Source of the DNA: Armatimonadetes bacterium UBA5352
Lineage (GTDB): Bacteria > Armatimonadota > Zipacnadia > Zipacnadales > UBA5352
Direction of reading: 5' to 3'
Length of the DNA stretch: 64,000 nt
Assembly (NCBI GenBank): GCA_002411015.1
Contig: DHPY01000006.1
Span: forward strand, 53,114 to 117,113
Both the position numbers and the translations under genes were made by a program. Below, piece by piece: positions 17,217-25,350 of this stretch (position 1 is the first letter of the stretch; every line of letters begins with the position of its first letter). The notes beneath the pieces were generated by a model. It saw only the letters and a list, made by a program, of their open reading frames with translations. It made no database searches and had not been told where the DNA came from.

Positions 17217-18617
17217 ATGCGTCGCCCACTGGCCATCGCTATCGCCATCAGCCTCGCCGTCGCACTCGCCCTGCTCGCCGGCTGCCCCTCAGAGACCCCT
17301 GAGGATGACACTGGTGTGCCGACGCCCGGCGAGATGGCCGCGGGCGAGACGGTCGAGGTGCAGATGTGGACGATCTGGAACACGGAGCCGCGCAAGTCAG
17401 CGCTGGACGAGATCATCGCGCGCTTCCATGAGGCAAACCCAGGTATCCGCATCGTGGTCACACCGATCGAGCCCGACACATACAAGACGCGCATTCGCGT
17501 CGCGGTGGGCTCGGGGGAGCCGCCGGACGTCTACTTCGTCTGGAGCGGCGAGTGGCTGCACAACTTCGTCCGCGGCGACAACGTGCTCGCCATTGATGAT
17601 GCCCTTGATGCCGACAGTGGCGCGTGGCGCAACCGCGTCATGGGCGACGCGCTGAAGTGGTATACCTTCGATGAGAAGACCTACGGCATCCCCTTCCTGC
17701 GCCAGTGTACCTTCTTCTTCTACAACAAGGCGCTCTTTGCTGAGAAGAACCTCCAGCCGCCCGCCACCTGGGACCAGTTCCTGGCGGCCTGTGATGCGCT
17801 GAAGAGCGATGGCGTGGCCCCCATCGCGCTCGGGAACTCGGTGAAGTGGCCGGCCCACCACTACGTCTCGTGCCTGTGGCAGCGGATGATGGGGCAGGAC
17901 CAACTCATCGCGGATTTCGACCCGATGGGGCCGGGCGCCTACGATGACCCGGACTACGTGCGCGGCCTGGAGATGTTCAAGGCGCTCGTGGACCGCGGGG
18001 TGTTCAATCGCGCGCCTAATGGCACCACGCGTGAGAACGCCGCTGCGCTCTTCTACACAGGCAGAGCCGCCATGTACTACACCGGGACCTGGGACCTGAA
18101 CAACTTCCGCGAGGGCGGTGAGGCGCCGCCGGAGTTCGCGGGGAGCTGGGACTGGTTCAACTTCCCGGCTGTTGCCGGTGGGAAGGGCGAGCAGGAGGCG
18201 CTGCATGGCGGCGCGGACGGCTACGTGATCTCCTCGAAGACCGCGCACCCCGCCGCGGCGATCAAGTTCCTCCAGCACCTCAACTCGGTTGAGTCGGCGC
18301 AGCTTTTCGTGGAGCGGTGCAAGGAGCTTGTGCTGGTGGAGGGCTCGGTGACTGAGGAGAATGCGGACGAATATCTGCTGCGCTACGCCGAGCAGGTTGC
18401 GGCTGCGCCGACCATCGTGCCGTGGGCGGATACGCTCATGGAACGCTCTGTGGCCGAGACGCTGATGGACGGCTGCCAGGCGCTCATAGACGGCAGCATC
18501 ACGCCCGAGGAGGTCATGGCGAACGTGCGGAAGCGGCAGGCTGAGGTGAAGGCGCGGCTGGAGAAGCTGGGCGGAAGCTCGATGGAGGTCGAGACGCCGG
18601 TGAACGAAGAGGCGTGA
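17217..18617 (+). CDS. ABC transporter sugar-binding lipoprotein (family 1)
   Basis: A 466-residue extracellular solute-binding protein of the MalE/UgpB cluster. The signal segment ends in the lipobox LLAGC, so it is lipid-anchored. The family pattern is clear: VQMWTIWNTEPRKSALDEII at the mature N-terminus, then GSGEPPDVYFVW, YGIPFLRQCTFFFYNKALF, and a C-terminal GGADGYVISSKTAHPAAA. It delivers a carbohydrate, possibly an oligosaccharide, to the two permeases that follow. No ATPase gene is present, so an MsmX/UgpC-like shared ATPase elsewhere is presumed. The start has GGGAG ten bases upstream. Confidence 0.9.
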   Translation: MRRPLAIAIAISLAVALALLAGCPSETPEDDTGVPTPGEMAAGETVEVQMWTIWNTEPRKSALDEIIARFHEANPGIRIVVTPIEPDTYKTRIRVAVGSGEPPDVYFVWSGEWLHNFVRGDNVLAIDDALDADSGAWRNRVMGDALKWYTFDEKTYGIPFLRQCTFFFYNKALFAEKNLQPPATWDQFLAACDALKSDGVAPIALGNSVKWPAHHYVSCLWQRMMGQDQLIADFDPMGPGAYDDPDYVRGLEMFKALVDRGVFNRAPNGTTRENAAALFYTGRAAMYYTGTWDLNNFREGGEAPPEFAGSWDWFNFPAVAGGKGEQEALHGGADGYVISSKTAHPAAAIKFLQHLNSVESAQLFVERCKELVLVEGSVTEENADEYLLRYAEQVAAAPTIVPWADTLMERSVAETLMDGCQALIDGSITPEEVMANVRKRQAEVKARLEKLGGSSMEVETPVNEEA

Positions 18618-18659
18618 TCGGGCGCGGCGGGAGGAACCGAGAGGCACAGCGGTTGAGCC

Positions 18660-19535
18660 ATGCGGCATAGACCACTCACAGCCTGGCTGCTTGCGCTCCC
18701 GGCGCTGGCAGTCTTCGCGTTCTACATCACCTGGCCGCTCATCCACACGGTGGTGCTGAGCGCTTACTCGTGGAGCGCGCTCAACCCTGCGCGCACCTTC
18801 GAGGGCCTCGGCAACTACATCGAGCTTGCGCGCGATCCGGTGCTGCGGACGGCGCTCATCAACAACGGCCTGTGGATCGTGCTCTCACTTGCCTTCCAGC
18901 TTCCGCCGGCGATGCTCCTGGCGGTTGGCATCGGCTCGGCTCTGCGCCGCCACCGCATCGTGCGCACCGTCTACTTCTCCCCGCTGGTCATTCCCGCGGT
19001 TGCTGTGGGCCTGATCTGGACGCTCTTCTACGACCCGAACTTCGGTGCTCTGAATGCGCTGCTGGAGGCGCTCGGGCTGGATAGCTGGACGGCGGGGTGG
19101 CTCGGCGATGTGCGACTTGCGACGCCCTGCGTCATCGCGGTAAGCTGCTGGCGCTACACCGGCTTCCACATGATGATCCTCCTCGCGGGCCTGCAGGCGA
19201 TCCCCGATGACATCTACGAGGCGGCGCTGATTGACGGCGCGAACACCTGGCGCACCTTCTGGGCGATCACGCTGCCGCTGATGAAGCGCGTGGTGCTCGT
19301 GGACGCGCTGCTGATCACCGTCGGCTCGGTGAAGATCTTCGATCTCATCTGGGTCATGACCGGTGGCGGGCCGAACCACGCCAGTGAGGTGCTCGCGACC
19401 TACATGTACCGCGCGGCCTTCAGCGACGACCGCATGGGCTACTCCGCGGCGATCGCAACCGTCATGCTGGTGCTGACGCTCATCGCCACGGTGATCTACC
19501 TGCGCCTGACGCGCACCGAGGAGGCGGAGGCATGA
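18660..19535 (+). CDS. Sugar ABC transporter permease (MalF/UgpA type)
   Basis: A 291-residue inner-membrane permease with six hydrophobic segments. The ATPase-contact loop is intact: IYEAALIDGANTWRTFWAI followed by TLPLMK, the EAA---G motif. It begins 42 bases after the binding protein gene and ends in an ATGA overlap with the second permease. The pair should form the heteromeric channel for the substrate of the upstream lipoprotein. Confidence 0.92.
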   Translation: MRHRPLTAWLLALPALAVFAFYITWPLIHTVVLSAYSWSALNPARTFEGLGNYIELARDPVLRTALINNGLWIVLSLAFQLPPAMLLAVGIGSALRRHRIVRTVYFSPLVIPAVAVGLIWTLFYDPNFGALNALLEALGLDSWTAGWLGDVRLATPCVIAVSCWRYTGFHMMILLAGLQAIPDDIYEAALIDGANTWRTFWAITLPLMKRVVLVDALLITVGSVKIFDLIWVMTGGGPNHASEVLATYMYRAAFSDDRMGYSAAIATVMLVLTLIATVIYLRLTRTEEAEA

Positions 19536-20347
19536 GGCGCAGGCTTGCGGCATGGCTGCGCGATGGGCTCTTCGCGCTCCTTGCGCTGGTCTTCATGCTG
19601 CCGCTGATCTGGACGGTCCTCGGCAGCTTCCGGGGCGGGCGCTCTCTGCGCGTGGAGCCGTGGGGGCTGCCGGAGGAGCTTGACTGGGCGAACTACGCGG
19701 CGGCGTGGCAGGGGAAGATCGGCATCTACCTGATGAACTCGACGATCGTGACGGTCGCCTCAGTGGTGCTGATTGTCCTGCTGAGCGCGCCGGCTGCGTA
19801 CGCCTTCGCCCGCCTGCGCTTCAGCGGCTCGCAGCTTGCGCTGGGCTTCGTGCTGACCGGCCTGCTGATCCCCGCGCACGCGGTGCTGATCCCGCTCTAT
19901 CAACTGAACGCGGCGCTGCAGGTGGGGGATTACGTGGCGCTGATCGGCCCCTATGTCGCGTTCGGGCTGCCGCTGTCGGTGCTGCTGCTGCGCGCCTATT
20001 TCGTGGAGGTTCCGGAGGAGCTGGTCGAGGCGGCGATCATAGATGGCGCGGGGCACTTCCGCATCCTCTGGGCGATCTTTATGCCGATTGCGCGGCCCGC
20101 TGTGGCCACCGTGGCGATCTACCAGGCGTCGTGGATCTGGAACGAGCTGCCCTTCGCGCTGGTCTTCATCAAAGAGGGCGGGCACCTGACGCTGCCGGTG
20201 GGGCTGCTGAACTTCCAGGGCGAGCACATCGCGAACTGGGGCGCGATCCTCGCGGGCGTCACGATCTCCGTGATCCCACTGATGATCCTCTACCTCGTCT
20301 TCCAGCGCCACATCGTGCGAGGCCTGACCGCCGGAGCAGTCAAGTAG
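19532..20347 (+). CDS. Sugar ABC transporter permease (MalG/UgpE type)
   Basis: A 271-residue permease with six hydrophobic segments and the EAA motif LVEAAIIDGAGHFRILWAIF followed by MP. Its start codon overlaps the previous permease's stop by four bases. It carries the MalG-like N-terminal pattern (LPLIWTVLGSFRGG) and closes the three-gene importer operon. A hairpin 30 bases past the stop separates it from the convergent MFS gene. Confidence 0.92.
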   Translation: MRRRLAAWLRDGLFALLALVFMLPLIWTVLGSFRGGRSLRVEPWGLPEELDWANYAAAWQGKIGIYLMNSTIVTVASVVLIVLLSAPAAYAFARLRFSGSQLALGFVLTGLLIPAHAVLIPLYQLNAALQVGDYVALIGPYVAFGLPLSVLLLRAYFVEVPEELVEAAIIDGAGHFRILWAIFMPIARPAVATVAIYQASWIWNELPFALVFIKEGGHLTLPVGLLNFQGEHIANWGAILAGVTISVIPLMILYLVFQRHIVRGLTAGAVK

Positions 20348-20376
20348 GGGGGACGGGCGGTTGATGACTCCCGTTG

Positions 20377-20398
20377 GGTGGGGCGAGGGCGCCCCACC
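20377..20398. terminator. Hairpin between convergent importer and MFS genes
   Basis: A perfect 9-bp GC-rich stem (20377-20385 with 20390-20398) and a 4-base loop. No T-run on either strand, so it may be a bidirectional attenuating hairpin rather than a classic intrinsic terminator. Confidence 0.45.
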
Positions 20399-20449
20399 TA
20401 CTTAGCGGGTACACTCCTGACCGTGAGAACCCCGCCACGCCATCGGCGT

Positions 20450-21742
20450 CTACTTCGCTGCGAAACCTTCCGGCTTGTGGAGCTCGTTCTGCTCCACCGC
20501 GTGCGTGACCGCCGGGCGTATCCACGCCGCAACGAGGATGGCACTGAGCACCAGCAGGCCCGCCATGATGATGTACGGGACGCGCAGGCCGAAGTGCGCG
20601 GCGGTGAAGCCGCCCATGAGCGGCCCGAAGGCCATACCCAGAGCGCCCGCCACGCGGGTAGTGCCGAACGCACGCCCGTAGGTGTCGGCTGAGACGGCCC
20701 GGCCGATGATTGCGTTCTGCGTAGGCGCCGTGCCACCGCGCATCGCCCCCGTGCCGATGCGCAGCACAAGGAGCTGGCCAACCGTATGCGCTATCGCGTG
20801 CGGTGCCGCAAAGACTGCGGCGCCAACCGTGCAGGCAACCAGCACGGCTTTGCGTCCCCAACGGTCGCCGATCAGGCCGATGATGAGGGCGCTCAGGCCC
20901 GCCGCAAGCCCCGATGCCCCCAGCAGCAGCCCCGATGTCGTGGCCACATGCGCTGAGCCGGAGACCTCCTCAACGAGGAGCGGGAAGATCGGGCCGACGA
21001 AGCTGCCGGCGAGTGAGATCATGAAGAATGAGACGAGTAACGCAGTGACACCCCTGCGGCCAAAAGCTCTGTGCAGGCCGTGATTGGGGGCGTTCTCGCG
21101 GTCGGGCGGGGTGAAGCTCTCCCTCACGAGGAACTGCACGATCAGCCCGCCGAGAAGCAGCGTGATCCCCGAGACCATGAACGGCATGCGGTAGCCCATG
21201 GCGTCGGCCATGACGCCCCCGGCGAGCGGCCCGACCATCATCCCGGAGAGCACTGCGACCTGCATCATGCCGAGCGAGTAACCCATGCGGCTATGCGGCG
21301 TGACCGAGGCGACCAGAGTGGTGGTTGCCACCACGGTTCCCGTCAACGCCCCCTGCAGCGCGCGGAGTACCAGGAGCTGATAGACCGAGCCGGCGAAACC
21401 CATCAGTGAGAGCACGATGGCCCCGCCGAACATCGAGCGCTTCACCATGATCTTGCGGCCATAGCGATCGGAGAGGCCGCCCCAGATTGGCGCGAACGCA
21501 GCCTGAGTGATGCCGGCGGCGAAGACGATGATCCCGGCCCACATGGCCACGTTCGAGTCGCCGCTCACCCCCAGTTCCTCACGGATGAAGAACGGGATGA
21601 AAGGCGAGACGAAGGAGAAACCTACGATGGAAAGCAGTTGCGCTACCCAGCAGGCGTAAAGTGTCCGCTGCCAGTGGGGGGTGCCACCGCCGCCGAGCGG
21701 ATTGCGTGCTTCCTCCGTAGGGAATCCTCCTGGCTCATCCAT
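20450..21742 (-). CDS. MFS transporter, drug/proton antiporter type
   Basis: A 430-residue protein with twelve predicted hydrophobic segments. The MFS motif A is present after the second helix (GGLSDRYGRKIMVK), with a related copy in the second half (GLIGDRWGRKAVLV). This fits the 12-TM DHA1/MdtG-like exporters; substrate unknown. I chose ATG 21742 (MDEPGGFP) over an upstream GTG at 21787 because neither has a strong ribosome site but the extra residues look non-coding. It lies downstream of the efflux operon but has its own candidate promoter at 21833-21861. Confidence 0.85.
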   Translation of the reverse strand: MDEPGGFPTEEARNPLGGGGTPHWQRTLYACWVAQLLSIVGFSFVSPFIPFFIREELGVSGDSNVAMWAGIIVFAAGITQAAFAPIWGGLSDRYGRKIMVKRSMFGGAIVLSLMGFAGSVYQLLVLRALQGALTGTVVATTTLVASVTPHSRMGYSLGMMQVAVLSGMMVGPLAGGVMADAMGYRMPFMVSGITLLLGGLIVQFLVRESFTPPDRENAPNHGLHRAFGRRGVTALLVSFFMISLAGSFVGPIFPLLVEEVSGSAHVATTSGLLLGASGLAAGLSALIIGLIGDRWGRKAVLVACTVGAAVFAAPHAIAHTVGQLLVLRIGTGAMRGGTAPTQNAIIGRAVSADTYGRAFGTTRVAGALGMAFGPLMGGFTAAHFGLRVPYIIMAGLLVLSAILVAAWIRPAVTHAVEQNELHKPEGFAAK

Positions 21743-21832
21743 GCTCACGACATCACACGATCGGGTACGGAACCGCCGGGCCCACACACGATGAGCCGCG
21801 GCGGATTGGCTATCACAATGGTTGTGGATTCA

Positions 21833-21861
21833 ATGATACTCCACTGGCTCGATCCGCGCAA
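21833..21861 (-). promoter_or_regulatory. Candidate promoter of the MFS gene
   Basis: On the minus strand TTGCGC, 17 bases, TATCAT. The -10 box is a five-of-six match; the -35 box is poor. Confidence 0.35.
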
Positions 21862-21879
21862 CTGCTAGCGCCGGCGGTC

Positions 21880-22200
21880 CTACGCCAGCGCGTTACAGGG
21901 CATGCTGAAGGCGCGGTAGCCCGGGCGGTGCGCGTAGAGCTCCTCGATCATCTCATCATTGCGCCGCAGTATCGCCTCCACCATGCTGTCATCGGAGACG
22001 AAGGTCATGATGATAGTGTTCGTTCCCGGCCATACCGCGGAGCCCTCATGGCGCCCGTGGGCGCCAATGCCTGAGACGCCACTGAAGCGGGTGTAGCCTA
22101 CTACCGAGAGCTCATCCAGGATGCTTGTCAGGCGCTCGGCAAGTGGTGTCTCGCATATCATCACGAGCATCGTTCCTGGGCCCAGCACGTGCTCTGGCAT
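21880..22200 (-). CDS. PG0541-type transporter-associated small protein
   Basis: A 106-residue soluble protein with a ferredoxin-like, PII-resembling pattern: MLVMICETPLAERLTSILDE, then GVSGIGAHGRHEGSAVWPG and TIIMTFVSDDSMVEAILR. This matches the PG0541 transporter-associated family, which is usually encoded beside AcrB-type RND pumps. Its role is unknown; it may sense a ligand or modulate the pump. The start at 22200 has GAGGTGA about eight bases upstream, and the gene begins 12 bases after the RND gene's stop. It is the last gene of the efflux operon. Confidence 0.78.
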   Translation of the reverse strand: MPEHVLGPGTMLVMICETPLAERLTSILDELSVVGYTRFSGVSGIGAHGRHEGSAVWPGTNTIIMTFVSDDSMVEAILRRNDEMIEELYAHRPGYRAFSMPCNALA

Positions 22201-22212
22201 CAGCGTCTCACC

Positions 22213-25200
22213 TCACTGGTCGGTCGCCTGCCTGTCGTGATGGCCGAAGCGCCGGTGGAACCACGCGATGGCGCTCTCCGCCAGGCTGTAGGCCACGGGG
22301 ATGACAAAGAGCGTCAGGAATGTGGAGGTCGTCAGTCCGCCGATTGCAGCGATCCCGAGCGGCCTCCACATCTCAGAGCCGGTCCGCACGGCAAGCGCGA
22401 GTGGCAGCATTGCGAGCACGGTGGCCATGGCGGTCATGAGGATCGGGCGGAGGCGGATCGATCCGCCCTCCACCAGGGCCTCATGGATCGCGAGACCGCG
22501 GTGGCGCAGCAGATTGACCATCTGCACCATCAGGATTGAGTTGCTTACGACGATGCCGGTCAGCATCAGAATGCCCAGCATCGCCATGATGCCAAGAGGC
22601 GTGCCGGTGATCAGCAGGGCGCCAAGCACCCCGACCAGCTCCAGCGGAATGGCGAGCATGATGATGAGCGGGTGCACGAAGGACTCAAACTGCGCCGCCA
22701 GGATCATGTAGATGAGCAGCATGCCGAGGATCAGCGCCTGGAACATGCCTCCGAAGGCCTCTGCGCGATCCTCCTCACTGCCGCCAAACTCATAGCGGTA
22801 GCCCTCCGGCAGGCTCATCTGTTTCATCTCTTTGTCGAGGTCGCTGACGACCTCAGACAGCGGCCGGCCCATAGGATCACCGCTGATCGTGATGGTTCGC
22901 TCACGCTCATTCCGGCTGATCCTGGTCGGGCCAACCGCCGAGACGACTGATGCGACCGCCGACAGCGGGACCACCGTACCCGAGGGCGTGATCAGCTTGG
23001 TGTTACGCACCTGCTCGATCCACTCTCGATCGGCCTTGCGCGCCCGCACCTTGATGTCATATTCCGAGTCGCCGGTGCGGAACTTCGTGAGCTGCGCGGT
23101 GCCACGGACCTGCGTCTGGATGCTGCCGCCGATATCGCTGACGGTGAGGCCCAGGCGGCCGGCCTCATCACGGTCCACCTGAATATGGTACTCCGGGTTC
23201 GCGGCCTCCCAGTCTACCTGCACGTCGGTGAGGCCGGGGACGTTCCTCGCGCGCTCGAGCACTTCGTCACTGAGCTGCGCGAGTTCGGTGAGATCATCAC
23301 CGACTATCTGTAATTCAAGCGCCGCGCCCATGCTTGGGCCAGCGCGCTGCTCAAAGCGCGTCTCGATCCCCGGGAGCACGGCGAACTGCTCGCGGAGGTC
23401 CTGCTCGATCTCAGAGACGCTGCGCTTGCGCTCAGTGCGTGGCACGGCCTTGAGGACGAAGGTAGCGGTGCGCGTGCCACTGCTGCCGCCGCCGAAGATG
23501 CTTCCGCCCTCGCTTGAGCCCAGGGATACAGTGTAGTGGACCTTCTCCTCGACCCGATCGAGGATCTCCTCAATCTGCATCGCGCGCTCGTTCGTGTACT
23601 CGACCGAGGAGCCGATCGGCGTCTCCATGGTGATGGTGAGTTCATCCGATTCGATTCTCGGGAAGAACTCCAGGCCGACGAGCGGCACCATCATGAGGCT
23701 GCCGACGAAGACTCCCAGGGCGATGAACACGATGACGGCGCGGTGGCCGAGGCTCCAGTTGATCGCCCGCCTGTACCCGGCGGACAGTCGGTCGAAGCTG
23801 CGCGCCCAGCCCGCCAATGCGCGCTTGAGTCCGCGCTGGCGGCTCTCATCGACGGAGTGCGTTCCGCGACGGGCGCCGCGGCTGAACATGCGCTCAGACA
23901 GCAGCGGCACGATGGTCACCGAGACGATCAGCGAGGCCAGCAGGCCGAGCATGACGACAAGCGACATGGGGGAGAAGAGGACCGAGATCATCCCGCCGAC
24001 GAACATGAGCGGGAAGAACATGACCATCGTGGTGAATGTGATGGCGGCGATGGCGGCCCAGAGTTCCTCCGTGCCGTTGATCGCCGCATCGAGCACCGGT
24101 TCCCCGTTCTCGATGTGCCGGTGGATGTTCTCCAGGACGACCACCGAGTCGTCAACGATACGCCCGATCGCGAGGACGAGGCCGCCCATCGTGATGATGT
24201 TCAGCGTCATATCCGCGAAGTACATGAAGACGAAGGTGACGAGCGCCGAGAGCGGGATGGACAGGGCGGCGATGATCGTGCCCCGGAAGGTGGCGAGGAA
24301 GAGGAAGATGATGAGCATCGCGAGCAGCGCGCCCTCGATGCCCACGCCGTAGAGGTTCTCCAGCGCCGCACGGATGAAGCTCGCTTCCTCCGAGGTGATG
24401 CTGACCTCAACGCCCGCCGGGAGCTTCGACTGGAGTGCGTCAAGCTCCTCGCGCACCGCGTCCGCAACCGCGACGGTGTTGCCGCCGGCTTCCTTCTGAA
24501 TCGTGATGCCGACGGCAGGGCTGCCGTTGAGGCGCGCGTAGCTTCGCACTTCCTGGAAGGTGTCGGTGATGGTCGCGACATCGCGCAGGTAGATCGGATT
24601 GCCGCCGCGCACAGCGACGACGACGTTGCGGATCTCGTCGATCACATCGAACTCGCCGATGACACGGATGGTGTACTCGCGCTGTCCCTCAGTCGTGAAG
24701 CCTGCGGGGATGTTGCGGTTCTCACGCTGCAGAGCGGACTCCACCTGACCGACAGAGACGCCTCGTGCAGCGAGCTTGTCCCAGTCCACCTCCACGTGGA
24801 TCTCGCGCTGCAGGCCGCCGAAGATGTCCGCCGACGCCACTCCGCCGAGCTTCTCGACCTCGGGCTTGACGACATCCTCCGCCAACTCGCGCAGTTTCGA
24901 CATGTCCGAGAGGCCCGTCACGTTCAGCGTCATGACCGGCATCATTGTTGCCGGGTCGATCTTCATGATCAGCGGACGGTGGACGTCCGCCGGGAGCGCC
25001 TCGATGACCGGGTCAACCTTCTCCCGGGTGTCGAACGCCGCCCAGTTCATGTCCTTCCCCCAGTCGAACTCGATGATCACCATCGAGACATCCTGCTGGG
25101 AGATGGAGCGGATGCTCTGCAGGTCCTCGACGACCGCCGCGGCTTCCTCGATCGGCTTGGTGACGAACTCCTCCACCTGGGCCGGCGAGGCGCCGGGGTA

Positions 25201-25350
25201 GCTGGTGATAACGGCCACCACCGGGAAGGTGATGTCGGGCATCAGGTCGATCGGCAACTGGCTGAGGCCGACCGCACCGAGAACCAGTACGGCCAGCACA
25301 CACATCGAGACGAGTACGGGTCTGCGAATCGAGAATGCGGCCGGGTTCAA
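22213..25350 (-). CDS. RND efflux pump, AcrB/HAE1-like inner-membrane subunit
   Basis: A 1045-residue protein of the usual length for hydrophobe/amphiphile exporters. It begins MNPAAFSIRRPVLVSMCVLA and has two sets of membrane helices separated by large periplasmic loops. The proton-relay aspartates are present in helix 4 (GRIVDDSVVVLEN), and a GMLLIYMILAAQFESFVHPL segment matches the second-half signature. It pumps lipophilic substrates with the adaptor and TolC-like proteins encoded just upstream. The start overlaps the adaptor's stop (ATGA). Substrate range cannot be read from sequence. Confidence 0.95.
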   Translation of the reverse strand: MNPAAFSIRRPVLVSMCVLAVLVLGAVGLSQLPIDLMPDITFPVVAVITSYPGASPAQVEEFVTKPIEEAAAVVEDLQSIRSISQQDVSMVIIEFDWGKDMNWAAFDTREKVDPVIEALPADVHRPLIMKIDPATMMPVMTLNVTGLSDMSKLRELAEDVVKPEVEKLGGVASADIFGGLQREIHVEVDWDKLAARGVSVGQVESALQRENRNIPAGFTTEGQREYTIRVIGEFDVIDEIRNVVVAVRGGNPIYLRDVATITDTFQEVRSYARLNGSPAVGITIQKEAGGNTVAVADAVREELDALQSKLPAGVEVSITSEEASFIRAALENLYGVGIEGALLAMLIIFLFLATFRGTIIAALSIPLSALVTFVFMYFADMTLNIITMGGLVLAIGRIVDDSVVVLENIHRHIENGEPVLDAAINGTEELWAAIAAITFTTMVMFFPLMFVGGMISVLFSPMSLVVMLGLLASLIVSVTIVPLLSERMFSRGARRGTHSVDESRQRGLKRALAGWARSFDRLSAGYRRAINWSLGHRAVIVFIALGVFVGSLMMVPLVGLEFFPRIESDELTITMETPIGSSVEYTNERAMQIEEILDRVEEKVHYTVSLGSSEGGSIFGGGSSGTRTATFVLKAVPRTERKRSVSEIEQDLREQFAVLPGIETRFEQRAGPSMGAALELQIVGDDLTELAQLSDEVLERARNVPGLTDVQVDWEAANPEYHIQVDRDEAGRLGLTVSDIGGSIQTQVRGTAQLTKFRTGDSEYDIKVRARKADREWIEQVRNTKLITPSGTVVPLSAVASVVSAVGPTRISRNERERTITISGDPMGRPLSEVVSDLDKEMKQMSLPEGYRYEFGGSEEDRAEAFGGMFQALILGMLLIYMILAAQFESFVHPLIIMLAIPLELVGVLGALLITGTPLGIMAMLGILMLTGIVVSNSILMVQMVNLLRHRGLAIHEALVEGGSIRLRPILMTAMATVLAMLPLALAVRTGSEMWRPLGIAAIGGLTTSTFLTLFVIPVAYSLAESAIAWFHRRFGHHDRQATDQ

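Noticed and set aside
17217..20347. ABC importer considered as part of the envelope operon regulon
   Set aside because: Divergent orientation and sugar-importer content; no shared motif beyond the common intergenic region.
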